From an uncultured Bacteroidales bacterium (GTDB lineage: Bacteria > Bacteroidota > Bacteroidia > Bacteroidales > ML635J-15), in the NCBI GenBank assembly GCA_937982115.1, contig CALJNE010000013.1, positions 1 to 63,825 of the forward strand: a stretch of 63,825 nucleotides of DNA. The letters are read 5' to 3'. This document shows, one piece after another, positions 17,573 through 26,869 of the stretch; within the stretch, counting starts at the first letter, position 1, and each line of letters opens with the position of its first letter. Both the position numbers and the translations under genes were made by a program. A model generated the notes under the pieces. That model was not told the origin of the DNA, did no database searches, and saw only the letters and a list, made by a program, of their open reading frames with translations.

Positions 17573-18988
17573 TTAATATCTATAATGCTCAGGTTTATAT
17601 GGTCCATCAATTGGAACACCAATATAATTTGCCTGTTTTTCGGTAAGTTTTGTAAGTTTCACTCCAATATGTTCTAAATGAAGGCGAGCAACTTCCTCAT
17701 CAAGATGTTTTGGTAAACGATAAACTCCTATTTCGTATTTATTCTTATAAAAGTCAAGCTGAGCTAATGTCTGATTTGTAAATGAATTACTCATTACAAA
17801 AGAAGGATGACCTGTAGCACAACCAAGATTAACTAATCTTCCTTCGGCAAGAAGAATAATAGAATGCCCATCAGGGAAAATATATTGATCAACCTGTGGT
17901 TTTATGTTTACTCGCTTAATTCCCGGGTACGTTTCCAGTCTGTTAACTTGTATCTCGTTATCGAAATGGCCAATATTACAAACAATAGACTCGTTCTTCA
18001 TGGCGAGCATGTGTTCGAGAGTAATTACATCACAATTTCCTGTTGTAGTTACAAAAATATTTCCTTCTTTTACAGCTTCTTCCATTGTTGTAACTTCAAA
18101 ACCTTCCATTGCAGCCTGAAGAGCACATATTGGGTCAATTTCGGTAACAATAACTCTTGCACCATAGCTTCGCATCGAACGTGCAGAACCTTTTCCAACA
18201 TCACCGTATCCTGCAACAACCACAACTTTTCCGGCTATCATAATATCGGTAGCACGTTTAATCCCGTCAGCTAAAGATTCGCGACATCCGTAAAGATTAT
18301 CAAATTTAGATTTAGTAACAGAATCATTAACATTTATTGCAGGGAAAAGAAGCTCATTTTTCTCGTACATTTGGTACAAGCGATGAACACCGGTTGTAGT
18401 TTCTTCGCTAACACCGCGAATGTGTTCAACCATCTTATGCCATTTGTTAGGTTCAGATTTCAATACTTTTTTCAACAAATTTTTTATAATTTGTTCTTCT
18501 TCCGAGGCAGAAGGGGTATCGAGAAATGAAGGGTCGTTTTCAGCTTTGTATCCCCAATGTATTAAAAGCGTTGCATCACCGCCGTCATCAACTATTGAAG
18601 TTGGACCTTCTCCATTAGGAAAGGAAAGGGCTTGCAATGTACACCACCAATATTCTTCAAGGGTTTCTCCTTTCCATGCGAAAACAGGAATACCGGCTTT
18701 AGCTATTGCTGCTGCGGCATGGTCTTGTGTTGAAAATATATTGCAACTTGCCCAACGAACTTCGGCTCCTAATTCTACAAGTGTTTCTATTAATACTGCT
18801 GTCTGAATGGTCATGTGCAGAGATCCGGTTATTCTTGCTCCTTTAAGCGGTTTATCTTTACCATATTTTTTACGCAAAGACATCAATCCCGGCATCTCGG
18901 TTTCGGCAAGCTTTATTTCTTTTCTTCCCCATTCAGCCAGTGAAATATCCTTAATTTTATAAGGAATTGTTGCTACTAATTCTTCCAT
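17573..18988 (-). CDS. ahcY: Adenosylhomocysteinase
   Basis: S-adenosylhomocysteine hydrolase: NAD-dependent reversible cleavage of SAH to adenosine and homocysteine, keeping methyltransferases from product inhibition. 471 residues, the long bacterial form with a 40-residue insertion around residues 165-200 (including [19 protein letters not shown]). Visible landmarks: [19 protein letters not shown], the substrate region [25 protein letters not shown] with the lysine that contacts the substrate, the Rossmann segment [19 protein letters not shown], and the C-terminal [10 protein letters not shown] that reaches the NAD site. Cytoplasmic. Single-gene unit with its own -7 element upstream and a terminator downstream. 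Confidence 0.97.
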   Translation of the reverse strand: MEELVATIPYKIKDISLAEWGRKEIKLAETEMPGLMSLRKKYGKDKPLKGARITGSLHMTIQTAVLIETLVELGAEVRWASCNIFSTQDHAAAAIAKAGIPVFAWKGETLEEYWWCTLQALSFPNGEGPTSIVDDGGDATLLIHWGYKAENDPSFLDTPSASEEEQIIKNLLKKVLKSEPNKWHKMVEHIRGVSEETTTGVHRLYQMYEKNELLFPAINVNDSVTKSKFDNLYGCRESLADGIKRATDIMIAGKVVVVAGYGDVGKGSARSMRSYGARVIVTEIDPICALQAAMEGFEVTTMEEAVKEGNIFVTTTGNCDVITLEHMLAMKNESIVCNIGHFDNEIQVNRLETYPGIKRVNIKPQVDQYIFPDGHSIILLAEGRLVNLGCATGHPSFVMSNSFTNQTLAQLDFYKNKYEIGVYRLPKHLDEEVARLHLEHIGVKLTKLTEKQANYIGVPIDGPYKPEHYRY

Positions 18989-19017
18989 CTTTATTTTTTT
19001 ATTAAAATTTCAACTAA

Positions 19018-19025
19018 CAAAGATA
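19018..19025 (-). promoter_or_regulatory. Candidate -7 element of ahcY
   Basis: TATCTTTG on the minus strand, an exact TAnnTTTG match, 29 bases before the ahcY ATG. No clear TTTG is found at the usual distance upstream; TTTA occurs about 23 bases away. Confidence 0.4.
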
Positions 19026-19121
19026 CAAAATTTTTCAGTACCTTTTTATAAACTTTTTGTCTTTTTCCAATTCTGAATTAACGATATTTCTCAAATTGTT
19101 CAAATTTTTGTGTAACTAATA

Positions 19122-20042
19122 TCACGATTTGAAAAATCCCTGTTTCTCAAAATATTTTGAAATTTCAATTTTATCTTTATTTAGTTGTTTTATCAAATCA
19201 TCAATATTCTCAAATCTTTTCTCGTCGCGTATTCTCTCAAAAAAATTAACTGTAACTTCCTTCCCGTAAATATTACCTTCAAAGTTAAGGATATGGAACT
19301 CTATGCTGAGTTTATCTCCGTTGAAACTTGGTCGAAAGCCCAAATTTAACATTGCAGGATGTATCGTTTTATCAACATCAACTGTTACGGCATATACCCC
19401 GGTTTTTGGAAGTAATTTCATTTCCGGAATATCTCCTATGTTTGCAGTAGCAAATCCTAAAGTACGACCTATTTTATAACCGTCAACAATTCTTCCTGAA
19501 ATCCGATAATTATATCCCAACATCTGATTGGCTTCAGATATATTTCCGTTAAGGATACTGTTGCGAATTACCGTGGAACTGATTTTTCCATACTTTTCAT
19601 GGCGATATTCATCCAGAGTGATTATTTCAACAGCATATTCCTCTTCTTTTGGGTTTGCATTGCTTTTACTTCCGAATGAATTATTGTATCCTCGCAATAT
19701 TCCCGAAATTGATAATTTATCTTTTAAAAATTTCACAAATTCCGCCTCAGAGAATTTGGCAAGCTCTTGGTTAAACTCTAAAATCAAAAGATTTTTAATT
19801 CCCAAATTTATAAAAATTTCAAATTTTTCTTCAGGAGTATTCAAAAGTTTTAAATCTCTGCCAAAGAATATTCCGGGATGTGGCCATAGTGTTATAACAA
19901 GGTGTTCCTTACTATTTTCTTCTGCAATTTTAATCAGACTATTTAATAAAAATTTATGTCCCTCATGAACCCCATCAAAAATTCCGATTGTAACTATGCA
20001 ATCTTTTGGAATATTTTCGTTTATATTTGTGTAAATTTTCAA
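19122..20042 (-). CDS. ribF: Bifunctional riboflavin kinase / FMN adenylyltransferase
   Basis: Makes FMN from riboflavin and then FAD, in the cytoplasm. 306 residues. N-terminal adenylyltransferase domain: VTIGIFDGVHEGHKFLL (about 16-32, with the HxGH-like nucleotide motif), ILRGYNNSFGSK near 117-128, and SSTVIRNSILNGNISEAN. C-terminal kinase domain from about residue 180: GRTLGFATANI, LLPKTGVYAVTVDV, and FGxGV-like PAMLNLGFRPSFNGD, then EFHILNFEGNIYGKEV. Length is standard. It diverges from the thioredoxin-like lipoprotein gene with 27 bases between start codons; a TAACTTTG -7 element (minus strand, 20058-20065) sits in that gap. Confidence 0.95.
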   Translation of the reverse strand: MKIYTNINENIPKDCIVTIGIFDGVHEGHKFLLNSLIKIAEENSKEHLVITLWPHPGIFFGRDLKLLNTPEEKFEIFINLGIKNLLILEFNQELAKFSEAEFVKFLKDKLSISGILRGYNNSFGSKSNANPKEEEYAVEIITLDEYRHEKYGKISSTVIRNSILNGNISEANQMLGYNYRISGRIVDGYKIGRTLGFATANIGDIPEMKLLPKTGVYAVTVDVDKTIHPAMLNLGFRPSFNGDKLSIEFHILNFEGNIYGKEVTVNFFERIRDEKRFENIDDLIKQLNKDKIEISKYFEKQGFFKS

Positions 20043-20057
20043 AACTCAAAATTTTTA

Positions 20058-20065
20058 CAAAGTTA
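20058..20065 (-). promoter_or_regulatory. Candidate -7 element of ribF
   Basis: TAACTTTG on the minus strand, an exact TAnnTTTG match, 16 bases before the ribF ATG. It occupies the 27-base gap to the divergent gene, so that gene's promoter must overlap ribF coding sequence. Confidence 0.4.
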
Positions 20066-20069
20066 GAAA

Positions 20070-21248
20070 ATGCTAAGTTTAAATAACATAAAAAAAGTCA
20101 TTTTTGTTTTCGGCATTACATTTTTTATCGGTCTTTCCATTTTTTGTATAAGCTCTTGCAAAAACAAAAACAGCGAAGTAGTAATCAAAGGAGTTATTAT
20201 TGGGGCCGAAAATAAAAAAATTCAACTCGAAGAAATATATCCCGGATTTATTGATACCATCATAACTACAAAAATTTCAAAAGACGGAAAATTTACAATA
20301 ACACTTAACGGAATTGAAAATTCTTTTCATCGTTTAAAGATTGACAATAATAATTTTATCCCATTAAAGATTTATCCGGGAGAACACGTTGAAATTACGG
20401 CTACCTATCCCGAATTAAGTAAGAATTATCAAATATCTGGATCTTCGGAAAGCGAGAAAATAAAGGAGATTAACGAAAAGTTGCTGAAAAGTTTCTTCGA
20501 GATTGAGAAAAGAAAAAAAATAGTTGCCGACTCATCAAGGATAATCGGTTATAATATTGATTCACTTATTAAAATTATGAATGCCGAAGTTCAAGAAATT
20601 TTTGAAAAAGACAAGAATTTTATTATTGATTTTATTCACAAAAATAAAAATCTCTCCATTATATATTTCGCTCTTTATCAATATGTTGGCATCTCTCCTC
20701 TTTTAAAAATTGATACCGATTTTGAAGTTTTTGAATTTGTTCTTGAAAATTTACAAAAATATCATCCGGATCTCAAACAAACTGCTATACTCGAAAGTGA
20801 AATCAGTAAATACAAATTAAAACAACAAAACCTTAAAAGAGAATACTTGAAATTAAAAGTTGGGGATTTGCTACCCGATTTCACACTGAAAAATACTGAT
20901 AATAAAGATTTTAGACTTTACTCTGTTGATGATAAACCTGTTATTATAATCTTTTGGGCATCATGGAGTAAGACAGCCGTAAAAGAAATTCCCAATATTT
21001 TGAACTATGCAAAATCAAACAAACAAACAGAGTTTGTTTTTGTTTCACTGGACAACAACAAAGACCGATGGCTAATCGCAATTAATTCAAATTCTCTGGA
21101 TGGACTGATAAATGTTTGCGATTTCAAATCATGGGAAAGTCCGGTTGTATATCTGTACGGAGTTAAAACAATTCCTTTCTACATTTCCATTGATGAAAAT
21201 AAAAAAATACTTGCTTTTGGAGAAAACTTTGATCAGATAATTAAATAA
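20070..21248 (+). CDS. DUF4369/thioredoxin-fold lipoprotein without the CxxC
   Basis: 392 residues. Lipoprotein signal (FCISSC30). Residues 35-125 form a small beta domain of the DUF4369 kind (VVIKGVIIGAENKKIQLEEI), residues 126-260 are helical and charged, and residues 264-392 are a TlpA-like thioredoxin domain (GDLLPDFTLKNTDNKDFRL, then VIIIFWASWS, FVFVSLDNNKDRW, and a TIPF cis-proline loop near 369). The active-site pair that normally follows WASW is replaced by S300-K-T-A303, so the domain cannot act as a dithiol oxidoreductase. It heads a run with lpxH and the GH114-like lipoprotein (9 bases to the lpxH ATG). A binding or sensing role is inferred. Confidence 0.75.
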   Translation: MLSLNNIKKVIFVFGITFFIGLSIFCISSCKNKNSEVVIKGVIIGAENKKIQLEEIYPGFIDTIITTKISKDGKFTITLNGIENSFHRLKIDNNNFIPLKIYPGEHVEITATYPELSKNYQISGSSESEKIKEINEKLLKSFFEIEKRKKIVADSSRIIGYNIDSLIKIMNAEVQEIFEKDKNFIIDFIHKNKNLSIIYFALYQYVGISPLLKIDTDFEVFEFVLENLQKYHPDLKQTAILESEISKYKLKQQNLKREYLKLKVGDLLPDFTLKNTDNKDFRLYSVDDKPVIIIFWASWSKTAVKEIPNILNYAKSNKQTEFVFVSLDNNKDRWLIAINSNSLDGLINVCDFKSWESPVVYLYGVKTIPFYISIDENKKILAFGENFDQIIK

Positions 21249-21257
21249 ATATATTTG

Positions 21258-22007
21258 ATGACAGATAAAAAAATCTACATAGTTTCGGATGCACATTTGG
21301 GAATAGATAATAAGTTTTCATCGGAATTTAGAGAAAATCTTTTGATAAAATGGCTTGATGAAATTAAATCCGATGCTGAAGAAATTATTTTTGTCGGTGA
21401 TATTTTTGATTTTTGGTTCGAATATAAATACTTAGTTCCCAAAGGCTTCTTTAAATTTTTCACAAAAGTCAGGGAACTTAGTGATAGTGGCATAAGAATC
21501 AGTTTCTTTAAGGGCAATCACGACATGTGGACTTTCGGATACCTTAAACAAGTGATGAATGCGGAAATAATTGATAATTACAAAATTTTTGAAAGAAATG
21601 GCAAGATGTTTTTCATCGCTCACGGCGACGGACTTGGCCCTTACGACGTAAAATACAATTTTTTGAAAATGATTTTCCGATCTCCGTTTTTTCAATTCCT
21701 GTTTCGCCTTGTTCATCCCTCAATTTCTTTCAGAATTGCAACAGCATGGTCATCAAATAGCAGAAAATATCATAAGTTCCCTAAAGTTGTTGATTACGAA
21801 AAAGAGTGGTTGGTAAAATATGCCAGAACTGTTCTCGAAAAACAACATATAGACTTTTTTATTTTTGGACACAGACATATCCCTTTTCAATATAAACTAA
21901 GCGAAAACTCCATTTTCACAAACATAGGAGATTGGCTGTTCAATTTTAGTTATGTTGTCATTGATAATAATAATGTGGAATTAAAAACATTTGCTTTTGA
22001 TGAATAG
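21258..22007 (+). CDS. lpxH: UDP-2,3-diacylglucosamine diphosphatase (LpxH-like)
   Basis: A metallophosphoesterase of 249 residues. Metal-binding motifs appear in order: VSDAHLG (about 8-14), VGDIFDFWFEY (about 47-57), FKGNHDMW, IAHGDGLGP and FGHRHIPF. The FDFWFEY stretch and the overall length are those of LpxH/LpxH2-type enzymes that cut UDP-2,3-diacylglucosamine to lipid X in lipid A synthesis, at the inner face of the cytoplasmic membrane. Start at the ATG (21258) rather than the TTG three bases before. The next gene starts inside its 3' end (ATGAATAG), so the two are coupled; LptB lies just beyond, fitting an envelope-assembly neighbourhood. Confidence 0.85.
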   Translation: MTDKKIYIVSDAHLGIDNKFSSEFRENLLIKWLDEIKSDAEEIIFVGDIFDFWFEYKYLVPKGFFKFFTKVRELSDSGIRISFFKGNHDMWTFGYLKQVMNAEIIDNYKIFERNGKMFFIAHGDGLGPYDVKYNFLKMIFRSPFFQFLFRLVHPSISFRIATAWSSNSRKYHKFPKVVDYEKEWLVKYARTVLEKQHIDFFIFGHRHIPFQYKLSENSIFTNIGDWLFNFSYVVIDNNNVELKTFAFDE

Positions 22008-22962
22008 ACCTAAATATTTGTTTAATGCCTTAATCCCAATTGCAATAATTATTCTGGGATGTTCATGTAAAAAGGAAGAAAAAATAAAAAATGCTGCAAC
22101 AAAAATGCAGGAATTTGTTATCGAAATTTCAAACTATTCTAAATCAATTAATCCCAATTTTATCATAATTCCCCAAAACGGAATTGAATTGGGATATACC
22201 GACGCAAACCCCGATAATACCCTCATGCTTGAATATCTAGCAGCAATTGATGGAATTGCAGTAGAAGAATTATTTTATAATAAAACTCTGATCACAGACC
22301 AATACAGACTAAATATTTTAAGACAACTGAAAAACTATGTAAAAAAAATTATTGTTTCTGAATATATTTCCAATCAAGAGCAAGTAACTAATGCTTTTGA
22401 AAAAAATACTGCCGAAGGTTTCAGCTGTTTCGTTAGAACTGAAAACAATTATTATTACAATCAAATTCCGGATTTCATTCATAACGAAAACTCCGAAAAT
22501 ATTTTGGATTTATCGGATATTAAAAATTTTATTTACCTTCTAAATCCAGAAAATTTTTCAACAAAAAATGAAATGATTAATGCATTAAAAAACACGAATT
22601 ATGATTTATTGCTAATAGATTTATTTTTTAATGATGATATCTTTACTAATGACGAAATAACTCAATTGAAAACGAAAAAGAACGGAGGCAAAAGATTGGT
22701 GATTTCTTATATTAATATAGGTGCAGCAGAAAAATACCGATATTACTGGCAATCGGGATGGAAACTCGGGAACCCTGCATGGATAAAGAAAAAATACAAA
22801 GGCTATTCAGACGAATACAGAGTTGAATTTTGGAATCAGGAATGGAAAAACATAATTTTCGGGAATGATTCCTCATACATAAAAAAGATTATAGACTCAG
22901 GATTCGACGGAGCATTTTTAGATAATACCGAGTCATTTTACTTTTTATACCATAAAGGATAA
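22000..22962 (+). CDS. GH114-like (endo-alpha-1,4-polygalactosaminidase-related) lipoprotein
   Basis: 320 residues with a lipoprotein signal (IIILGCSC-KKEEK); Lys followed by two Glu after the cysteine fits the surface-export signal of Bacteroidota. The body resembles the TM1410/GH114 family: a TIM-barrel with KRLVISYINIGAAEKYRYYW, PAWIKKKYKGYSDEYRVEFW, IKKIIDSGFDGAFLDNTESF and the active-site region DLLLIDLFF. GH114 members cut alpha-1,4-linked galactosamine polymers; many relatives are uncharacterised. The ATG at 22000 overlaps the lpxH stop. Whether it trims a galactosamine-containing surface polymer is inference. Confidence 0.7.
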   Translation: MNRPKYLFNALIPIAIIILGCSCKKEEKIKNAATKMQEFVIEISNYSKSINPNFIIIPQNGIELGYTDANPDNTLMLEYLAAIDGIAVEELFYNKTLITDQYRLNILRQLKNYVKKIIVSEYISNQEQVTNAFEKNTAEGFSCFVRTENNYYYNQIPDFIHNENSENILDLSDIKNFIYLLNPENFSTKNEMINALKNTNYDLLLIDLFFNDDIFTNDEITQLKTKKNGGKRLVISYINIGAAEKYRYYWQSGWKLGNPAWIKKKYKGYSDEYRVEFWNQEWKNIIFGNDSSYIKKIIDSGFDGAFLDNTESFYFLYHKG

Positions 22963-22987
22963 TTTTGAATTAGAAAATTTCGTCAAA

Positions 22988-23016
22988 ATTGATTTCAATA
23001 TTTATTCATATATTTG
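22988..23016 (+). promoter_or_regulatory. Candidate lptB promoter
   Basis: ATTG (22988-22991), 17 bases, then TATATTTG (23009-23016, exact TAnnTTTG). Initiation near 23021 leaves about ten bases before the ATG at 23031. An in-frame start at 22989 would overlap the promoter, which supports the downstream ATG. Confidence 0.45.
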
Positions 23017-23030
23017 CAAAAAACAGCATA

Positions 23031-23756
23031 ATGAAATTATACACCGAAGGATTGGTAAAAAGATACGGAAAACGAACTGTAGTTAAAGGAGTAAGCCTTG
23101 AGGTTAATCGCGGGGAAATTGTTGGATTGCTTGGACCTAACGGGGCAGGAAAAACTACAACTTTTTACATGATCGTTGGATTAATTCGGCCAAACGAAGG
23201 AAAAATATTTTTAGATGAGCTTGAAATTACCAAAAAACCCATATACAAGCGAGCAAGAAAAGGGATTGGATATTTGTCGCAGGAAGAATCTATTTTTCAG
23301 AAAATGACAGTGCAGGATAATATACTTTCAATCCTAGAAATGACCAATTTGACGAGAAGCGAGCAATTAAAAAAAACCGCTGATCTGCTGGAAGAATTTG
23401 GATTGGGTTCTATTAAAAAAAACAGAGGCTATCAATTATCAGGAGGAGAAAAACGCAGGACAGAAATTGCCCGAGCCCTTGCTATAGACCCTAAATTCAT
23501 GCTGCTCGATGAACCATTTGCAGGAGTTGATCCAATTGCTGTTGAAGACATTCAGAAAATTGTTATGCAATTGAAAAAACGAAATATCGGTGTCTTAATT
23601 ACCGACCACAACGTACACGAAACACTTTCCATAACCGACAGGGCATATCTATTATACGACGGAACAATACTAAAAAGCGGAACAGCCGAAGAACTCAGCA
23701 ACGACGAACAAGTGCGCAAACTTTATTTGGGTTCAAACTTTGAACTCAGAAGATAG
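23031..23756 (+). CDS. lptB: LPS export ABC transporter ATP-binding protein LptB
   Basis: ATPase of the LptB2FG complex that pulls lipopolysaccharide from the inner membrane; cytoplasmic side. 241 residues, full length. Walker A GPNGAGKT (about 37-44), Q-loop region GYLSQEESIFQKMTVQDN, signature LSGGEKRRTEIARAL, Walker B FMLLDEPFAGVDP, H-loop ITDHNVHETL. EEFGLG...RGYQLSGGE and VQDN are characteristic of LptB rather than of generic ABC proteins. It is preceded by its own promoter and follows lpxH and a lipoprotein gene; LptF/G are not in this window. Confidence 0.93.
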   Translation: MKLYTEGLVKRYGKRTVVKGVSLEVNRGEIVGLLGPNGAGKTTTFYMIVGLIRPNEGKIFLDELEITKKPIYKRARKGIGYLSQEESIFQKMTVQDNILSILEMTNLTRSEQLKKTADLLEEFGLGSIKKNRGYQLSGGEKRRTEIARALAIDPKFMLLDEPFAGVDPIAVEDIQKIVMQLKKRNIGVLITDHNVHETLSITDRAYLLYDGTILKSGTAEELSNDEQVRKLYLGSNFELRR

Positions 23757-23849
23757 GCTCTAAATATCAATTTTTTGTCAACATCAAACCAAATTAATCA
23801 GTATTAAATTTATTTATATTTTTGCGGTCAAAAATTTAATCTCAGAATT

Positions 23850-24218
23850 ATGAAAGGACTATACACTATTCTTTTGTTGATTTTATCTAACACATTTATG
23901 ACCTTTGCATGGTATGGACATTTAAAACTTAAGGAAATACCATTTCTGGCAAAATTATCTCTGGTAGGCATAGTCTTAATCAGTTGGGGGATTGCACTTT
24001 TCGAATATTTTTTTCAGGTTCCTGCAAACAGAATAGGATTTAAGGGAAATGGAGGTCCGTTTTCTTTGGTGGAATTAAAAGTACTTCAGGAAGTTATTAC
24101 TTTAAGTGTTTTTGTAATTTTTTCTTTAATATTTTTCAAAACCGAACAATTTCGTACAAATCACCTTATTGGTTTCGTTTTTTTAGTTTTGGCAGTTTAT
24201 TTTATTTTTAAAAAATAA
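23850..24218 (+). CDS. DMT-superfamily DUF486 membrane protein
   Basis: 122 residues with four predicted membrane helices (about 4-22, 35-55, 85-100, 104-120). The central IALFEYFFQVPANRIGF and the GPFSLVELKVLQEVITL segment are the DUF486 hallmark, a family of small integral membrane proteins related to drug/metabolite transporters; substrate unknown. A TATTTTTG -7-like element lies at 23817-23824. Its stop codon directly abuts that of the convergent endonuclease-fold gene (no intervening base). Confidence 0.85.
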   Translation: MKGLYTILLLILSNTFMTFAWYGHLKLKEIPFLAKLSLVGIVLISWGIALFEYFFQVPANRIGFKGNGGPFSLVELKVLQEVITLSVFVIFSLIFFKTEQFRTNHLIGFVFLVLAVYFIFKK

Positions 24219-25295
24219 TTAGTCGTTAAGTTTTTGTTTTAAATCAAGAAATACAGGAAGGTGGTCGCTAAAACCTCCATGATATTTGAATCCTATATAT
24301 GTTCTAAAAACTCTTTTACCTGTAAATTTATCATCAGGTTCGAGTAAAAAATCTGCATCAAAAACATCAGCATATTCCGGACGAGTGTATAAGTTTTGCG
24401 TTGTATCCAATAAAGCCCCGGATACAATTATTTGGTCGAGAATTCCCCACATTCCATCATGCTTATGGCTGCCTTTGCCTTTATATTTTTCAACATAATA
24501 AGTAAGATTATAAAGTTTATTTGGAACAATTTTATCAATTTGAAGTTGAGCTTTAAGGACTTCGGCCACGCTTTTATCTGTAGGATGATCGTTTAAGTCA
24601 CCCAGTATAATTATTTTAGCATTGGGATGAACACTGAAAACAGAATCTGTATGCTTTTTAACTAATGAGGCAACATACATTCTTTTTTCTTCTGTTTCCA
24701 TCTGACCGGCATATCTTGAAGGCCAATGATTTACGTAAAAATGAAGTGTATCCCCGTCAACAGTTCTGCCCCATACGTATAGTACATCTCTTGTCGTCCC
24801 GGTTCCAAGATGTGATGGCCAAACAATTCTTATTATATTATGATTAATAGGTGTAAACAATGATTTTCTATATAACAGAGCAACATCAATACCTCTAAAA
24901 TCAGGAGATTCATAATGAATAATATTATAATCTGACTTGTGCAAAGGTGTGTAAGAAATCAATTGTTCGAGCACTCTCCTATTCTCTACTTCGCAGAGTC
25001 CAACAATCATTGGTAAATCCCACTCTCCTATTGCAGTAATAACTTTGTAAATATTTTTTAATTTTTCATTTTTTCTGTACTCAGTCCAGAATCTTGCTCC
25101 TTCCGGAGTAAATTCATCATCATTTTTATCAGGATCATTTTCGGGATCAAATAAATTCTCCACGTTATAGAACATTATTCTATACCTATCCCCGTAAGAT
25201 TCTACATAAAATTTTTTCTCCGAAAGTTCCTTCCCTGATTTACATGAAAAAACTATCAGAACAATAAGAAATATTAATAAGAGTTTTGTTTTCAT
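24219..25295 (-). CDS. Secreted endonuclease/exonuclease/phosphatase-fold lipoprotein
   Basis: 358 residues with a lipoprotein signal (LIVFSC18-KSGK). The EEP fold is plain: MFYNVENLFD (metal-binding Asn), VGLCEVENRRV (metal-binding Glu), DVALLYRK, FYVNHWPSR (catalytic His), IILGDLNDHP (Asp and Asn), and the C-terminal GGFSDHLPVFLDL (Asp-His pair). Members include nucleases and phosphodiesterases; this Bacteroidota secreted subgroup has no named substrate, with nucleic-acid scavenging the likeliest role. It is downstream of the beta-helix lipoprotein gene (45 bases between). Confidence 0.85.
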   Translation of the reverse strand: MKTKLLLIFLIVLIVFSCKSGKELSEKKFYVESYGDRYRIMFYNVENLFDPENDPDKNDDEFTPEGARFWTEYRKNEKLKNIYKVITAIGEWDLPMIVGLCEVENRRVLEQLISYTPLHKSDYNIIHYESPDFRGIDVALLYRKSLFTPINHNIIRIVWPSHLGTGTTRDVLYVWGRTVDGDTLHFYVNHWPSRYAGQMETEEKRMYVASLVKKHTDSVFSVHPNAKIIILGDLNDHPTDKSVAEVLKAQLQIDKIVPNKLYNLTYYVEKYKGKGSHKHDGMWGILDQIIVSGALLDTTQNLYTRPEYADVFDADFLLEPDDKFTGKRVFRTYIGFKYHGGFSDHLPVFLDLKQKLND

Positions 25296-25340
25296 TGCAC
25301 TAATTAAATTAAGTGTAAAGATAATAATTTTTTCTCATTA

Positions 25341-26810
25341 TCATTCGATTCTTTCAAAAGCTCCTAAATCAGGTTTCCCATCCGAAAGCCTATTATTACC
25401 TGAAATATCAAGTGGAACTAAATTGGAAATTGATATTTTTGCCTTATCTTTTGCCGGAGATAGGGTATCCAAACTGTAATTATACGGCTTAGAAATACTT
25501 TTAAATTTTGGATTTTCATTCCAGATATTGTCTATAAAAAAGTCAGATAAAATATTCTGAAACTCTTTTGATCTTATCAAGCAGTTATCAAACCTGAAAT
25601 TAGCCATTGCTCCTTCAACAAAATCGAGCTGAAGTTCGTTTTCCCTTGATCCATAAATAATGCAATTTCCAAAATAAGCATCGGTAAGATCTCTGTAAGA
25701 AACAACGGTATTGCCTGAACTATTTTTGTATGTATAATAATTATTCAGAATCAATTGAGGAGTACGTCTGTTGCCGACCCAATAGTTTGCCATTGTACAA
25801 TGAATAAAGCGGTAATTTCCACCTATGAGGCATGCCACATTATATTGACCGCTATTAGCAAAAACACAATTCTCCGCTTCTATATGAGAACCCAGTGCAT
25901 AAAGTCCGATTATTTTTGAATTTTCGATTTTTGTATTTATCAGCTTAACAGTAGGAATACCCGGAGTAACACAAGAATCAACCTGCAATCCTATAATCGC
26001 ATTCTTGATATCAACATTTTTTAATACACTGTTTCGAGAGCCCGCAAGTAAATGTATTCCTCCAAAAATACCAATAGTGTTTCCATAATTATCGGTTAGG
26101 AAAGCTCCCCATTGTCCAGCAATGTCGGAATAATAGGGTTCCAGTCTGTCGCCCGTAAAAACGATTCGGTTATCAACTTCGCCATGAGCTTTTATTGTGC
26201 CTTTAACAAAAAGAGAAGAACCTCTGTGAAAATAGATTTTAGCACCCGGCATTATGGTTACGGTAGTAAACGTATCAATTAAGGCAGAATTATAAATAAG
26301 AATAGGTTTTTCTGCTGTCCAGGTAGTGTCGTTTATAATATAGCGACCATTAATTAATGTAACATTTTGACCGAAAGCCACAAGTTTCACATCCTGAACA
26401 TTTGAGTTTGACAAAAAAACTACAGAATCTATTTCAAGTAAATCATCAGTTGACGGGTCTATTGTTACCTCCACAAAAATAAAAATAGAGTCTCCGGGCA
26501 AAATTTCCACCTCGCGAACATCATTAGACATTCTACCGTCTATATTAAGCCTGAATTTTGAATTTGTTCCTTTTGCAAGAAAAATTCTGTCAATACGAAT
26601 TGATTTGCTTTGATTGGAATTTTTAACCACAAAATATTTTGTAGCACTGCCAACAGATGTAAAAACAGTATCAAAACTCAGCGTATCCGTTGAAAATAAT
26701 AATTTATCCTTAGGATCATTTGTAAAAATATCCCTATCGCAAGATGAAAAATAAAAGCTTAGTGAAATAAATAACAATAAACTACAAACTACATATCTCT
26801 TTTTAAACAT
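25341..26810 (-). CDS. Lipoprotein with Ig-like and right-handed beta-helix domains
   Basis: About 489 residues. Signal with lipobox (SFYFSSC-DRD). Residues roughly 40-150 form a beta-sandwich (LSFDTVFTSVGSATKYFVVK, KSIRIDRIFLAKGTNSKF), then a parallel beta-helix (VTIMPGAKIYFHRGSSLFVK, GSRNSVLKNVDIKNAIIGL, NTKIENSKIIGLYALGSHIE), ending in DISGNNRLSDGKPDLGAFE, a calcium-like loop often found at the end of such adhesin/lyase-like helices. No catalytic site can be named; surface polymer binding or cleavage is possible. An ATG eight codons upstream (26834) is also in frame. Confidence 0.75.
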   Translation of the reverse strand: MFKKRYVVCSLLLFISLSFYFSSCDRDIFTNDPKDKLLFSTDTLSFDTVFTSVGSATKYFVVKNSNQSKSIRIDRIFLAKGTNSKFRLNIDGRMSNDVREVEILPGDSIFIFVEVTIDPSTDDLLEIDSVVFLSNSNVQDVKLVAFGQNVTLINGRYIINDTTWTAEKPILIYNSALIDTFTTVTIMPGAKIYFHRGSSLFVKGTIKAHGEVDNRIVFTGDRLEPYYSDIAGQWGAFLTDNYGNTIGIFGGIHLLAGSRNSVLKNVDIKNAIIGLQVDSCVTPGIPTVKLINTKIENSKIIGLYALGSHIEAENCVFANSGQYNVACLIGGNYRFIHCTMANYWVGNRRTPQLILNNYYTYKNSSGNTVVSYRDLTDAYFGNCIIYGSRENELQLDFVEGAMANFRFDNCLIRSKEFQNILSDFFIDNIWNENPKFKSISKPYNYSLDTLSPAKDKAKISISNLVPLDISGNNRLSDGKPDLGAFERIE

Positions 26811-26869
26811 TTTATTCAATAACTTTCTAAGCAAAACGGCTAAATAAAATTTTTATTATGCAGCAAATT

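Noticed and set aside
17864-18274. 136-codon plus-strand open frame opposite ahcY
   Set aside because: Shadow of ahcY; no family features.
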